Counted from the stretch's first letter, positions 47,546 to 57,633 are shown. The stretch is DNA of 64,000 bases from Hydractinia symbiolongicarpus (GCF_029227915.1 NC_079883.1:20028001-20092000), one strand, 5' to 3'. The notes: a model not told the origin generated them from the letters alone. Numbers and translations: made by a program.

Positions 47546-49245
47546 AGTGACATATGCATAACCTCAAATCTGTGAAATTCTTTCCTGGACTACAAACCTC
47601 GGTAAGTTTTTCAAATTGAAATGTAAAAGTTTTCATGTTACACAAGAACACAAGACAATCTGTGTCCAAATAAGAAACTTCAGAACTAGACTTGCAGCAG
47701 TCAAAACAATTGTACTATTATTATTATTTCAACTAGTCGTTTAAACTCGTGGAAAGTGTTTGAGTTGAAAGCCACAAGAAGTTACTTCGGAAGTGAATAG
47801 GTGGAGCTAGACGTAATAAAGTAAAGTTAGAAGTGAAAAATGAAGGCTAGAGTTAAAGTGGATTGGAATTCAGAAAAAGTGAGAACTTTGATATTTTTAT
47901 TTGACATAGTTTTTATGTGGCTAGAGCTATGTGTTACTTTTTTATGTAGCACACTTAAAATGTCAAGGAGAATCGCATTCTCAAAAAAAAATCCATTAAA
48001 GCTTCAAATTGTTAAAGTTTTATATTTTACCGCATTTTTTGTGTAAGCCTTTGTGAGGACAAACCGTGTACAATGTTTTCCAAAATAATGCTCCTTGTTG
48101 ATTTCAAATTCACTTCTTGCTCATTGCTTTTTTTATATTTAGATTTAAATAGTTGGTAAAGGGCCGTACGGATCACCACACTAAAAAAAATGTCTTGTCA
48201 ACCAGTTAATTTTTAAATTTTGTGTATATTTTTGTGGGAGAGGATGGTATGCAACCAAAAAAATGATTGTTTCAGATTTAAATTTAATGTTTTCCGAATT
48301 ATGGCTTTTTGTATAAGCTTTTGTAAAAACTTTGGGGAAATGACAATGTTTAAAGATCTTATGTTTCCAACTCGTAACTGGCAATGTCCAAATAGTCAAT
48401 TTTTATTTTAGAAAAACGTCTCAGGGAGATTCGATCAAGCACCATAGGCTTTTTTAAAGGTGAAGGAATTTTTAAGAGAAGCCAAACCAGTGCAATTTGT
48501 ATTATAAAAAATAGACGATTGGAAAGCATTCTAACTACTTTTCGGTTGCGTATAAATGCTGAGATAGGCATCTCATTTTTAAAATCTAGTAAAATTCCGG
48601 TGTGCAAATTAATGGCTTGAAAATTCTGTTGTGCAGAAAACAGAAACAAAAATCTGGGCAGACTTGCAAAAAGACACTTTTTAAGAACTTATTTCAAAAT
48701 GTATCAATTTAATATATATTATTGCATGTGGTGCAAATGTTTCCGTGAATGGATTATATGATTCTGAAAGTATACATTAACATAACTTTGGTTTTGCAAA
48801 AGGTATTTTTAACTAATTGTAAAATCATATATATGTTTAGATACATAGATTTATGTTTGCGTTAGAGATAGGAAAATGTATGTTCTGGCACAGTCGCGTG
48901 CGCGTACAACAGTGACGTCACGGCAATCCATAGGAACCCCCAGCAAAGTCACCGACAATCCCCTAATAGACACCGCACCCACCTAGTGCCTATGAATCAC
49001 CGCACCCACACACAAGACCATTCCATATTAACTACATAAGACCTAATATTCATATGACATCATGTAGAATAAGAGGTCCAATATTTCCTAACACAATTCC
49101 CTAAAAATCAATGCGCACATCCCGGGGGAAATTCCCTGATATTCATCAAAAATCAACTCATGCGCAATAAAGAGACAATTTCCCTTGACGGAAGTAACTG
49201 TGTTATGAAATCGTTTGACAATGTAAAAATTCTATAATAAATAGA
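47546..49245. other. Spacer before the virus-like element
   Basis: AT-rich DNA to about 48870, with short unrecognised frames on both strands (for example 48649-48359 minus). From about 48890 base composition changes and GC-richer sequence begins, possibly the left flank or terminal repeat of the virus-like element. I could not define an inverted terminal repeat. Confidence 0.3.
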
Positions 49246-49539
49246 ATGGAATCAAAAACTGTTAAACAATTACGAGATATTGCAAAAAGTCGTGGTTTAA
49301 CAGGGTATTATAGACTACGTAAATCTGAATTGATTGCCTTGTTGGATGTACCACAGAGGCCATTAAGATGGATCAAGATTGTTGACGGGGATCCCCATGC
49401 ACTCATGTATGTGCCATCAAAATTCAAAACACAGGACATGTGCAACAAGGCTTTTGAAAAAGGGTCTCTCCCTACCAGAAGAAGGAGGGGTCCAATGAAC
49501 GGAGGATTAAATACCTGGAGGATCGTCTTGATGTCCTAA
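49246..49539 (+). CDS. SAP-domain-like small protein of the virus-like element
   Basis: The ATG at 49246 opens 97 codons. Residues 1-33 (KQLRDIAKSRGL, then YYRLRKSELIALL) form a SAP or Rho-N-like helix-turn-helix fold used for DNA or RNA binding. The C-terminal part is basic (RRRRGP). A one-base slip near 49505 would move to a frame ending at 49549 that overlaps the next ATG. It may act in genome binding or packaging; that is inference. Confidence 0.55.
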   Translation: MESKTVKQLRDIAKSRGLTGYYRLRKSELIALLDVPQRPLRWIKIVDGDPHALMYVPSKFKTQDMCNKAFEKGSLPTRRRRGPMNGGLNTWRIVLMS

Positions 49540-49542
49540 TAA

Positions 49543-49713
49543 ATGAATGAGGAATGTAGTGACTGTGAAAGGGTACTCGATGCATACGACAAATGTACCT
49601 GTGGTCGTAGGTTCGTAAGTGGTAAAATGTTATGCTGGTACTGCTATCATGAATATATCATATATAAGGGTGGCGGCTGCGTATGCACGATGACATGTAA
49701 TTCTCTGGGATAG
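49543..49713 (+). CDS. 56-residue cysteine-rich protein
   Basis: The small frame begins MNEECSDCERVLD. Four Cys pairs or near-pairs (CSDC, CTC, CWYC, CVC) suggest one or two zinc ribbons. The ATG lies immediately after the SAP-like frame. No family is recognised. Confidence 0.4.
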   Translation: MNEECSDCERVLDAYDKCTCGRRFVSGKMLCWYCYHEYIIYKGGGCVCTMTCNSLG

Positions 49714-49751
49714 TTCGAAATATACAATAAAGAAGATACTACAATTTGAAA

Positions 49752-50310
49752 ATGAGCTTGTCAATACAAAATTATTCTACAATTTTTCCAGTACGTTTAC
49801 GGACATTGACGATATGTGGAATACCTGACAGTTTCGGAAGCCAGGCCTGCCAACGGAGGTAAGGACAAACGATATGTGATAGGGTATCATACACAGGACC
49901 TCGTGGTAGCTATTAGGCTAAAGACGCCTAAAATCTGGTCTGCACGTGGGGTCAGCAAGTATAATGCAAATGCGTCACCGGCAATGAGTTTGGATTTTGA
50001 GGAGTATCTGGATTGGATCTAAAAGTATCGTCAAACATGGTCAAAAGTCGAAAAGTTAATCTTTGAAAAATTAACGACAGAGCCTGTAAAAAAGGATCGT
50101 TATATCAATGCTAAACTCCAATATTACAAGGACACAATTACCACCAAATTCCATGGTATGCCCGTTCCGTATAATGAGCCCTGCCAAGCCAGCGCTATTC
50201 TAGCTCTTTCAACGGTATATGTACAAGGCAAAAACCACTACCCACAGGTGTATATTACGGAATGTCGGTACAGGGATTTCAGGAAGAAGTGGTTACTAAG
50301 CGAGGATTAG
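49752..50310 (+). pseudogene. Unknown gene of the virus-like element, interrupted
   Basis: The ATG at 49752 opens one frame. Reading that looks conserved moves to another frame near 49816 (YLTVSEARPANGGKD) and runs to 50310 through a single TAA at 50020-50022. The last 35 codons (ILALSTVYVQGKNYYPQVYI) are similar to the fragment at 57625-57730, which shows the gene was once real. Its role is unknown. It ends 8 bases before a perfect hairpin. Confidence 0.5.
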
Positions 50311-50318
50311 AAAAACAT

Positions 50319-50351
50319 ATATTTTATAGGTCCATTAGACCTATAAAATAT
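50319..50351. terminator. Perfect 13-bp hairpin between convergent genes
   Basis: ATATTTTATAGGT (50319-50331) pairs with ACCTATAAAATAT (50339-50351) across a 7-nt loop. It lies between the + gene ending at 50310 and the - gene ending at 50501, where a shared transcription end would be expected. Confidence 0.6.
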
Positions 50352-50500
50352 TAGGCTTTCTCGAGCATGACGAATATATCATGGGAATTTAACCCTCCTC
50401 CTGGCATACCCGGGTGGGTGTAGTCACCAATGACCCCCAGCATACCCTCTATTTCTCCTAAAATTAAGGCCTATACTCGGGTGGGGACTCTAAGTACCGC

Positions 50501-51150
50501 TTACTTACTGCACAGATTGAATTTTTTTATAAAACGTCCTGTCTTTCTTCCTTCTTTCCTACCATTAGCAACCAATTGGGCTCTCTCCTGTTCGTTGATG
50601 CTATTAACGATTCTATTAAACCGTTGCCGCATTTGCCCCTTCAGCAGCATATATCTTTCTTTTTCCCTGCTAATTAAGCTATACTCATAGTCGCTGATAA
50701 CGCCATTTTCCATTGCCTTACCGATCAGGGTCAACGATGGAATTGAGCTTGGCCTCAGCAAGCAGCCTTATCCCCTCATGTTTTTTGGATTTTACACGCA
50801 ACCGTTTGGAGGCGTTCCGAAGACCCTTTTGCCCTATTCCGGCAGCAATCGCGAGTCCCCCCATGGCACAGACCAATGGGACACCCAGGCCCGACACCAT
50901 AGCCCCAATACCAAGATCTGACATAATCACACTTACGCCAAGTAGTCCATGGTCACAAAGGCGCACCCATCCATTTTGCATTTTGAACTTCTTCCCAAGT
51001 CTATTCCGCTCTTTTATTTCAACCCGGAGATATTTTTCAATTTCTTCAATCTTCTTGAGCCTAAAAATCTGTCCCTCATCCTGATCAGGGGGCTGTGCAG
51101 GTGCACTCGCCGGCAAACTCGGATAAAGTTTACTGACATCTATCTTTATT
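50501..51150 (-). pseudogene. Hydrophobic protein of the virus-like element, copy A
   Basis: Reading starts near 51145 (DVSKLYPSLPAS) without an ATG, passes a charged helix (IEEIEKYLRVEIKER) and enters a Gly/Ala-rich hydrophobic stretch (GIGAMVSGLGVPLVCAMG). It shifts frame near 50730, then ends with a charged C-terminal half (ENGVISDYEYSLISREKERY). Copy B at 57790-58418 aligns throughout. The hydrophobic centre suggests a membrane-interacting minor virion component, but this is inference. Confidence 0.55.
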
Positions 51151-51179
51151 CTATCAGCAAATGCACTGTGATGTCAAAA

Positions 51180-51790
51180 AACATGACGTTCTTCTCGTAA
51201 AGGTAGACGTCCGTCAGCATTTTTATAGGAAGGTATATAGGACTCTCAAAGGTCCAGGTCAGCATGTCTCCCTATGCATTCAATTCCTTGGTGGGAAGCA
51301 AGGCCAGAACCTTTGATTTTTTGCCATCCAATAGACAGTCGTCCTCATCCAATTGTGGGCAAGTCTTAATTTTTGGTATATATCGGTTCTATATATGGTA
51401 TCGTAGTCACCCGTTGTGTAATATTTTTTTTGCAGGATCATAGGGTAGTCTCAAAAGCTCTTGCAATTGCCTACCAATCACCACCGTATACCCGTTACTG
51501 ACACGGAGCCTATAGTAGGCATTTTTCAAAACAAACAGTTTGATCTTATCTTCTGCCTGGCTGTTTACAATAACCGCGTTATCCTCGATCCTATACAGGC
51601 CATTCATAATCTCAATTCGAGTCACCCTCTGATCAGGTCCTACTTTCCGTATAGTGATATCGTTGTTGCTATATAAGTTCAACAATCCAGGTCTGATACT
51701 GATAGATTTTAGAGCAATACGGGTGTCCTGTCCCAGGTAGTCTTCAAATATGGTAGGTTTATCTATGTCGGTGATGTACAGTTGTTTCAT
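51180..51790 (-). pseudogene. Penton-like or minor capsid protein, copy A
   Basis: The ATG at 51790 starts MKQLYITDIDKPT. The frame is open to 51407 and then breaks; matching text continues in other frames down to about 51250. It aligns closely with the intact-looking copy B (58424-59005). The strand-rich pattern and position next to capsid genes suggest a single-jelly-roll penton. Confidence 0.5.
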
Positions 51791-51809
51791 ATCCTTTTGT
51801 TTTATAGAA
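51791..51809. promoter_or_regulatory. 19-nt head-to-head intergenic spacer, copy A
   Basis: Only 19 nt separate the minus-strand ATG at 51790 and the plus-strand ATG at 51810. The same spacing recurs in copy B (59006-59024), so a bidirectional start signal probably overlaps the coding ends. Confidence 0.45.
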
Positions 51810-52985
51810 ATGAACATCTACCAATATAACCACTCTGCAAAGCATAAAAGTAACAGGGGTAAATGGCCACTTGGCGTTACAAATTTGGAGTATCAGGACC
51901 TGTACGTGAGTACAGACTCCCATATTTCCGTGGGATTCCTGGAGTTTACTAAATACGCCATAAAGGTCCCAACAACCTACCTTGATGACCCTGTACTGGA
52001 ACATCTAGGTCAATTTCGCCACCAATTGCGCGACCACTGCATTAGGCATATGTGCCAAACACATGACAGGCTCCGTACCACTCATCAACTCCATCTTCAA
52101 ATTTCACGTTTGCTATCATATGCGTCATACTCTGGCAAGGATGAAGGTACCCATGCCGTACGACGATGGGTTCTCGCAGTACAAAAATCCATACTCGAGT
52201 TCGGGTATGCACAGGTATACCGCGAATACGGTGCAGATCCTAACAGCCTATACAAATTTAAGGCTGTCATGTCGTCGTTACCAGATGGTAGATGGTTGCC
52301 CAAGGTTGATGGGGACTGGGCCAAGTTCATGATGCCCACAAGCCAAGGCCTGACGTCAGAGGGCCTGACCAAGCTAAGTGAGAGCATCAGGGCTAACGTG
52401 GTCCTTTTGCTAGGGTCCCAGGCAGGTGCCAACGCATCTCTCATAGAATCGAATGCCGACAACTACCCGGCAAGGCAAATTCTAATACAGAAATTTGAGG
52501 CTATGGTAGAACGTCAGGAAAATGTAAGCCATGACATTACGGAGTTCCAAAAGGTGTTACGATATGCCAGGACCCCGGTGAACTTCGCTGTAATGCACCA
52601 CGTGTATATGTTGCTATCCGATATGAATCTGCGTATAGGCAAAATTGTCGGGTATAAAAACAACATTTTGATTGCCCCTGCAGGTGCGATGATTGGTATA
52701 CGACTTAACCTTAATAACAGGTCCCTTATGAGGCATACCACACCCCTCAGGCATACTGCAAAAACACCTATATATACCCCAAAGCATGATACGTCCCCCG
52801 GGCATGCTATACCCCCAAGCATACAACACCTATTACACATCCCATGCATACTCCTGATCATACCATACAGGCTTGCTATGGTTATACCCTGCTCCTTGAA
52901 GAGTATTTTTAGCTTCTCTAGCAAGGACGTGTCATCCTTGGCTATTTTCATCAGCATATCCTTGATGGAACTCAGCTGGCTATAA
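51810..52985 (+). pseudogene. Unknown large protein of the virus-like element
   Basis: The ATG at 51810 opens 391 codons, beginning MNIYQYNHSAKHKSNRGKWP. The C-terminal part (LSESIRANVVLLLGSQAGA, then FQKVLRYARTPVNFAV and LRIGKIVGYKNN) looks like a real protein. Between about 52060 and 52195 a second frame (DDGFSQYKNPYSSSG) looks more coding-like, suggesting two compensating indels. After about 52700 the frame enters low-complexity 'ggcatac' repeats antisense to the coiled-coil gene, so the true stop was probably near there. Copy B keeps only the first 24 codons or so. Confidence 0.5.
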
Positions 52986-53846
52986 ATCTGCAGCCTTTCT
53001 GTTTTCTCCGATTCCTTGGCGGTCTCTTTTAAATCACTCCATTTTTCAAGGTCATCCTTCACCTTTTCTATTTCCTTATTGAGGAGGTCTTGATTCTAAT
53101 GACCACCATCTTTTCCGGCCTTTCGTTCCTCAAGCATTTTCAACCTATCCCCTGCCGTTCTAATCTTGTCCTCATATAGGATCTACCTTCTCCGCAATAC
53201 CTCCAGGGCGCCCCTGATAGTTTGCGATGTCTGATGGAGTCCATTTATTTCTCGTTCATCAAGGCCTTTGATATTACCCCCAAGGCAGTTTCTTGAATAA
53301 GTCTTTCTGACTCGTCCACGAAAATCTTGGCATTTCTGATACCATGCAGTGAATCCATTTTAATATACTCCTCCCTCTGTAGCAGTTTCTGGGCCTCTGC
53401 TTTACTATCTTTGTTAGGTGTTTGATATTTATCATAACCTAAGGCCTTCAGACGCGTAGGTACTAAGTCCGTCTCTATGGTGTTAATGGATTTAAATTTA
53501 CCTATACTAGTCGTAATCACTATTTCCTTATAAGTTCTACCCTCCAGCGTTACCTTCCTAAAAACAAGCTTTTTACCCTTATCGGCCCTAAAATAATGAT
53601 ACTTTTATCGGTTGACGTCAAATTTAAATGCTCGCTAAGTTTATCATAAAGATCGTCGACGGTTTCCTCCAAATTCTGTTCCTCCCAGCCCCAGCTTCAG
53701 TTGCCTCCTTGCTGCTGACCCAGCGTTGAAGTCCTGGATGTTCCGGGGAGTTGCGTCGACTGCTGAGTATCCTCTTTATCGCCTTTATCATCATGCTTAC
53801 CTATGTCTTTCTCGACCGTAAAATCATATCCCGGGTTATCGGCCAT
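52514..53846 (-). pseudogene. Coiled-coil protein of the virus-like element
   Basis: The ATG at 53846 begins MADNPGYDFTVEKD, an acidic Gln/Thr-rich start. A TGA lies at 53697-53699, a frame change near 53590, a stop at 53245 and others near 53200 and 53100. The last part reads DLEKWSDLKETAKESEKTE and LLEKLKILFKEQGITIASL, a long coiled coil followed by a hydrophobic or Gly-rich stretch. This resembles a tail or membrane-anchored virion protein only in general form. It diverges from the capsid gene with 30 nt between start codons. Confidence 0.5.
52715..52865. repeat. Short tandem 'aggcatac/cccc' repeats in the overlap of two antisense frames
   Basis: Copies of 'gcata(c/t)' followed by runs of C occur at intervals of about 20-30 nt. 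On the minus strand they code for a Gly-rich stretch after the coiled coil. Confidence 0.4.
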
Positions 53847-53876
53847 CTTTATTTACAGCTATATAATAAATATATA
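53847..53876. promoter_or_regulatory. 30-nt divergent spacer between coiled-coil and capsid genes
   Basis: The minus-strand ATG at 53846 and plus-strand ATG at 53877 face away across an A/T-rich 30-mer containing 'atataataaatatataa', which could serve as a shared TATA-like element. Confidence 0.45.
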
Positions 53877-55156
53877 ATGAACGCATACGGTACATTGATG
53901 GACCCTTACGCAGAAAGCAAACAGCTATTAGGTATAAAGGGACGCCGGCAAAGAGTCCAGATTTCCCATACCCCATCAACCATTGACCAGAAAGAAGATC
54001 TGTACGTTGACATTCCAAATATACCACAAAATGATGTCATTATCCCGGGTAGCCTCAAGCTCCTATTTGATCTGACGCTGAACGGGACCAATACAACAAG
54101 AACCATCGTGTCGAATATAGGGAAAAGTCTGGTGAGGAACCTACGCATTACTCTAAACAACAAGGAGGTTCAAAATATCTCTGATTACAATATCCTGGCA
54201 TTGTATAGGAATCTCTGGCTATCCAAGTTTGAGCGCAACAACAATCTCATACTAGAGGGGATTAACCCAAATGACGGGACAATCAGGGCCCTGCAGGTCA
54301 AGGCCACCGGCCACGTCGGGACGGATGAAGAGAAAGCCATCGTTAAGGCCTATGGGAACACCTTCTGCATACCCATAGGAAAAATGTTCGAGTTGACACG
54401 GGGCATCCCCCTATATCCGGCAGGCCTGTACGACAGATTGCAATTCATCATCAATTTTGCGCCTTACAACGGCGTCATCAAAGATGCAGGGATGACATCC
54501 GCGGGGAGCACGGGAGCCAAACTGGCTGATGCTACGTATAAAATTAGTAATATCAGGCTTGAGTTCGATAAGATTACCAATGAAGGCTTGGCAAGTGCAA
54601 TGATGTCCCGATATTCGAGACTTGTCCTACCCTATTAAAGGGTACTTAGAATGAAGATGCTTACCATGAAAAAGGCTGATACCTCATACAATCTCCAGAT
54701 TGATAGTCCTTCTAAGTCCTTCAAAGGTGTACTGCTACTGTTTTTAGACCCTGGAAAAGTAAGACCCTATTCCGGTATTAACGAGACGTTTTACAACCCA
54801 AAAATCGAGAAGATCAGCGTCACTGTCGAGGGGGAACCTAATGAACTTTACTCTCACGCAATGTTACATAAAGATCATCTCGAACAGATCGTCAATATCT
54901 TTGGCAGACGTGGGAATTCTAATGTGACCATCGGGCAATTCTTCAAGGAAGATACGCGCTCTTCATCGACTTCCGGAGCTCCCCTGACGAAGTGCTACAT
55001 GGTAGTGGTAGACCACTGGTGCGGGTAAGTGATGGAATCACTCTGCATATCACCAAAGAAGTCGATGGAACTGGTGAGTTCAAATGTTACGTGTATCTGT
55101 TACAAGATGCCCAGCTTAATATTTTGGATGGTAGGCTTGATCGTGTCGAATATTAA
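53877..55156 (+). pseudogene. Major capsid protein of Polinton-like type
   Basis: The ATG at 53877 opens 254 codons to a TAA at 54636-54638. A following frame from 54651 gives 125 codons, and after a frame change near 55005 a third frame ends in TAA at 55154-55156. The phrases VDIPNIPQNDVIIPGSLKL, ISDYNILALYRNLWLSKF and YKISNIRLEFDKI match the first jelly roll and its linker in Polinton and adintovirus capsids. The second part (SVTVEGEPNELYSHAML) matches the second jelly roll. Combined length is as expected for the family. Two breaks make it non-functional. Confidence 0.72.
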
Positions 55157-55329
55157 ATGACCACAACTCGTGTTTGTCCCCATGGGCAAAAATGAATTAA
55201 TATGGATGGAGATGCCTGAAATGTAAACTTTCTTTATAAATTTTAGGATCAAGGCAAATGGTCAAACTACAAAATGGTGCATCAAATACCTGGATAAAGC
55301 CAAACGGCAGGGTGCCAAAAACAAGTGCT

Positions 55330-55935
55330 CGCATCAAAGGCAGAGATCCCGTTGCAAGGACTGCGGGGGAAGTGAGATTTGTGAATATGAAAGGCGAAGA
55401 TCCAAGTGTAAAGAATGTGGCGGAAGTCAGTATCCTCCTGTAAAGAATGTTGGGAAGTGAAATATGCCTCCATCGAAGGCTGAGGTCCTCCTGTAAAGAG
55501 TGCAAATGCAGCCAGATTTGACACCATCAAAGGGTAAGGTCCTATTGCAAAGACTGCAAGGGAAGTCAGTATTGCCACCATGAAAAGCTGAGGAGACAAT
55601 GTCAAATTTGCGATCCTGCTTGTCATCTCGCCCATGTTGTACGCAACCAAACCCACGAGGCCTTGAAGGGAAGCAAAGAGCTTATCTCCATGGAGTACCT
55701 GGGTTGTGATATGGCTACGCTCCGGGCCCATATTGAAGCCCGGTTTTCTGAGGGGATGACATGCAACAATTACAGTAGGGGGTGGCAAATCAATCACAAA
55801 ATCCCGATTAAATATCGGGAAAATGGGGTTGTTCCATCACTTGATGAGGTAGCGAAAAGACTACACTACACCAATACCCAACCTATGTGGGCAAGTGAAA
55901 TCATGTCAAAGGGCAACCGTTTTGTCTCAGAATAA
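55330..55935 (+). pseudogene. Cys-repeat plus HNH endonuclease-like gene
   Basis: From about 55335 to 55600 an 18-residue unit with Cys-x2-Cys-Gly-Gly and a second Cys recurs (RCKDCGGSEICEY, KCKECGGSQY, YCKDCKGSQYCHH, QCQICDP), with stops and frame changes between units. It is followed by 55663-55935, open, with LGCDMATLRAHIEARF, WQINHKIPIKY and LHYTNTQPMWASE. That is the HNH-like fold of virus and phage endonucleases; the usual Asp before the first His is Asn here. The TAA at 55935 is followed one base later by the next ATG. Confidence 0.55.
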
Positions 55936-55936
55936 A

Positions 55937-56335
55937 ATGGCTACTCTTATGATCATGGCGGGGGGCGCGCTAATCAACGCCCTAGCCTTCTCCGGAACAA
56001 ATTATTTATTTAGCAAACTCTCTGGGCATGGGGAGGCCGAGAGGAAAAGACATGACCGTGCGAAAGAACGATTAAATACGGCCCAGGCGGAGTGGATACG
56101 TAAGAGGCAGGCTAAATTGGACTGGTTAAACGAGGAACGGGAGAGGCAAATAAAGGCAGTAAAAAGTTTGGGGAAGCTGGACAACGATATGTATAAGTTC
56201 TACATCGCCTCAGACAAAATAGCCCCGCAATTGAAGGACTTCTACACCCCTTCAAAAAGCCAACAAGATGGTGAACCTACGTTCATTGTTGGGTCATTGT
56301 CCCTGCTGGGCTTCGTAGCTTACCAATTTTTGTAA
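55937..56335 (+). CDS. Small membrane/coiled-coil protein of the virus-like element
   Basis: The ATG at 55937 (MATLMIMAGGALINALAF) follows directly after the HNH stop, which favours it over the upstream in-frame start at 55895. The N-terminal hydrophobic segment is followed by a long charged helix (RHDRAKERLNTAQAEWIRKR) and a second hydrophobic end (GSLSLLGFVAYQFL). It is intact over 132 residues, the best preserved gene of the element. Its role is unknown; a virion membrane protein is plausible. Confidence 0.55.
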   Translation: MATLMIMAGGALINALAFSGTNYLFSKLSGHGEAERKRHDRAKERLNTAQAEWIRKRQAKLDWLNEERERQIKAVKSLGKLDNDMYKFYIASDKIAPQLKDFYTPSKSQQDGEPTFIVGSLSLLGFVAYQFL

Positions 56336-56369
56336 CAACGTGCGTTTTAACATGTATAAATAAAGAAAC

Positions 56370-57376
56370 ATGTCAAAAGCATCACACATTATTACAAAGG
56401 AGGAAGCAGAAAAGCTGGGCAATATCTACTATACCCCTGAACATCTGTGGGTCGGACGGAAGGCCGTCAAATTACTCGCTGCAGAAGCCGGCCTATCCAG
56501 GAAGAAGGTTACTCATTGGTTGTCTTCAACTCCTGTGGTTGAGACACATTCGAGGTCCAAAACGTATTGACTACCCCCCCTTTTAGCATTACGAGACCCA
56601 ATGAGATGCATCAATTCGATCTGTTATATATGCCCCATGATCGGCTGTATGGGGACGCCTACAAATACATCCTGACAGGCATTGACGTTGCCTCAAGATA
56701 TAAGGTAGCAAGACCCCTGCGTACAAAGAAAGCTAGCGAGGTCGCGGACATGATCAAAGATATCTACAAAGCCAGGCCCCTTCATTACCCTAAAACATTC
56801 CAATGTAACAATGGTAGCAAGTTCAAATCAGATGTGAGCAAGCTCCTGGAAAGTAAGGGTGTTGGGATCAAGAGGGCTACCACGAAATATCACCATATAT
56901 TCATGGTTTTCGTCGAATCGTAAAATAAGATCCTTGCAGAGAGACTATTCAAGCCCCAAGATGCACAGGAGTTGGTTTCCGAGGAGGCCAGCAGCACATG
57001 GGTGAAGCATCTGTACACTATTGCGAAGGGTCTTAACAATTCCAAGACTACTATGATTGGTATGAAGCCTAACAAGGCTATCAAATTGGATGATGTACCA
57101 CTCGCAAAAAGCGAAGAATATCCCGAGGAAAAGCTTCTACCTGAGGATGGATTGTACTTGTACCTCCTCCAACCCGGGGAAGAGCATATTGACTCTAAAA
57201 GACGCGCCATTGATGCCTGGTGGAGTAAAAAGATGTATAGGCTGGATATGATCGTGACAGGTAGTCGTATGCTATACTATTTGAAGGACGGCCCTGAAAG
57301 AAGCTTCGTCTCGGAAGAGTTGATGCTTATTCCTGAAGATGTTGAAGTGCCTCCGGAACATGTTAAAGAGTGGTAG
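56370..57376 (+). pseudogene. Retroviral-type integrase of the virus-like element
   Basis: Frame 56370-56570 codes for an N-terminal helical domain (YYTPEHLWVGRKAVKLLAAE). A frame change near the C run at 56573-56580 leads to 56567-56923, with the core MHQFDLLYMPHD (first Asp), a spacer and FQCNNGSKF, where Asn replaces the second catalytic Asp, then FVES. A TAA at 56921-56923 interrupts it. The same frame continues to 57376 with the C-terminal domain (LYLYLLQPGEEH, RRAIDAWWSKKMYRLD). The N-terminal break, nonsense codon and active-site change show it is dead. Confidence 0.7.
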
Positions 57377-57408
57377 GGTCCATGGTGGATGCCCCCACGA
57401 ACGCATAA

Positions 57409-57442
57409 TTTTTAATACTGCTCCCATGGGTAGTATTAAAAA
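57409..57442. terminator. 11-bp hairpin after the integrase gene
   Basis: TTTTTAATACT (57409-57419) pairs with AGTATTAAAAA (57432-57442), with CCCATGGG in the loop. It lies between the + integrase end (57376) and the - frame ending at 57451. Confidence 0.6.
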
Positions 57443-57450
57443 GCGTCTGC

Positions 57451-57633
57451 CTACAACATATCGATGTCAAACATACCTTCGAATAGCTCCCGCAAGTCAT
57501 CGTCGGGCAACGTGAAACGGTTGAGGCAACAATTATCGTTACCAAGACAATCATCCCTGAATCGGCACCAGGCATGTACGGCATTCGGGTCGTCACATTC
57601 CGGTTTTCTCACGGTCCATCCTAGCACTATCAT
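57451..57633 (-). pseudogene. Small Cys-containing frame at the module junction
   Basis: Sixty codons with CDDPNAVHAWCRFRDDC and an acidic C terminus (LPDDDLRELFEGMFDI). It ends beside a hairpin, as real genes of this element do. Its 5' end runs into the junction with copy B, so it is probably a truncated gene. No family is recognised. Confidence 0.3.

Noticed and set aside
48359-48649. Minus-strand 96-codon frame left of the virus-like element
   Set aside because: No domain, no splice context and no link to the element's base composition.
50713-51084. Plus-strand 123-codon frame in the virus-like element
   Set aside because: It is antisense to the hydrophobic gene, which is conserved in copy B on the minus strand.
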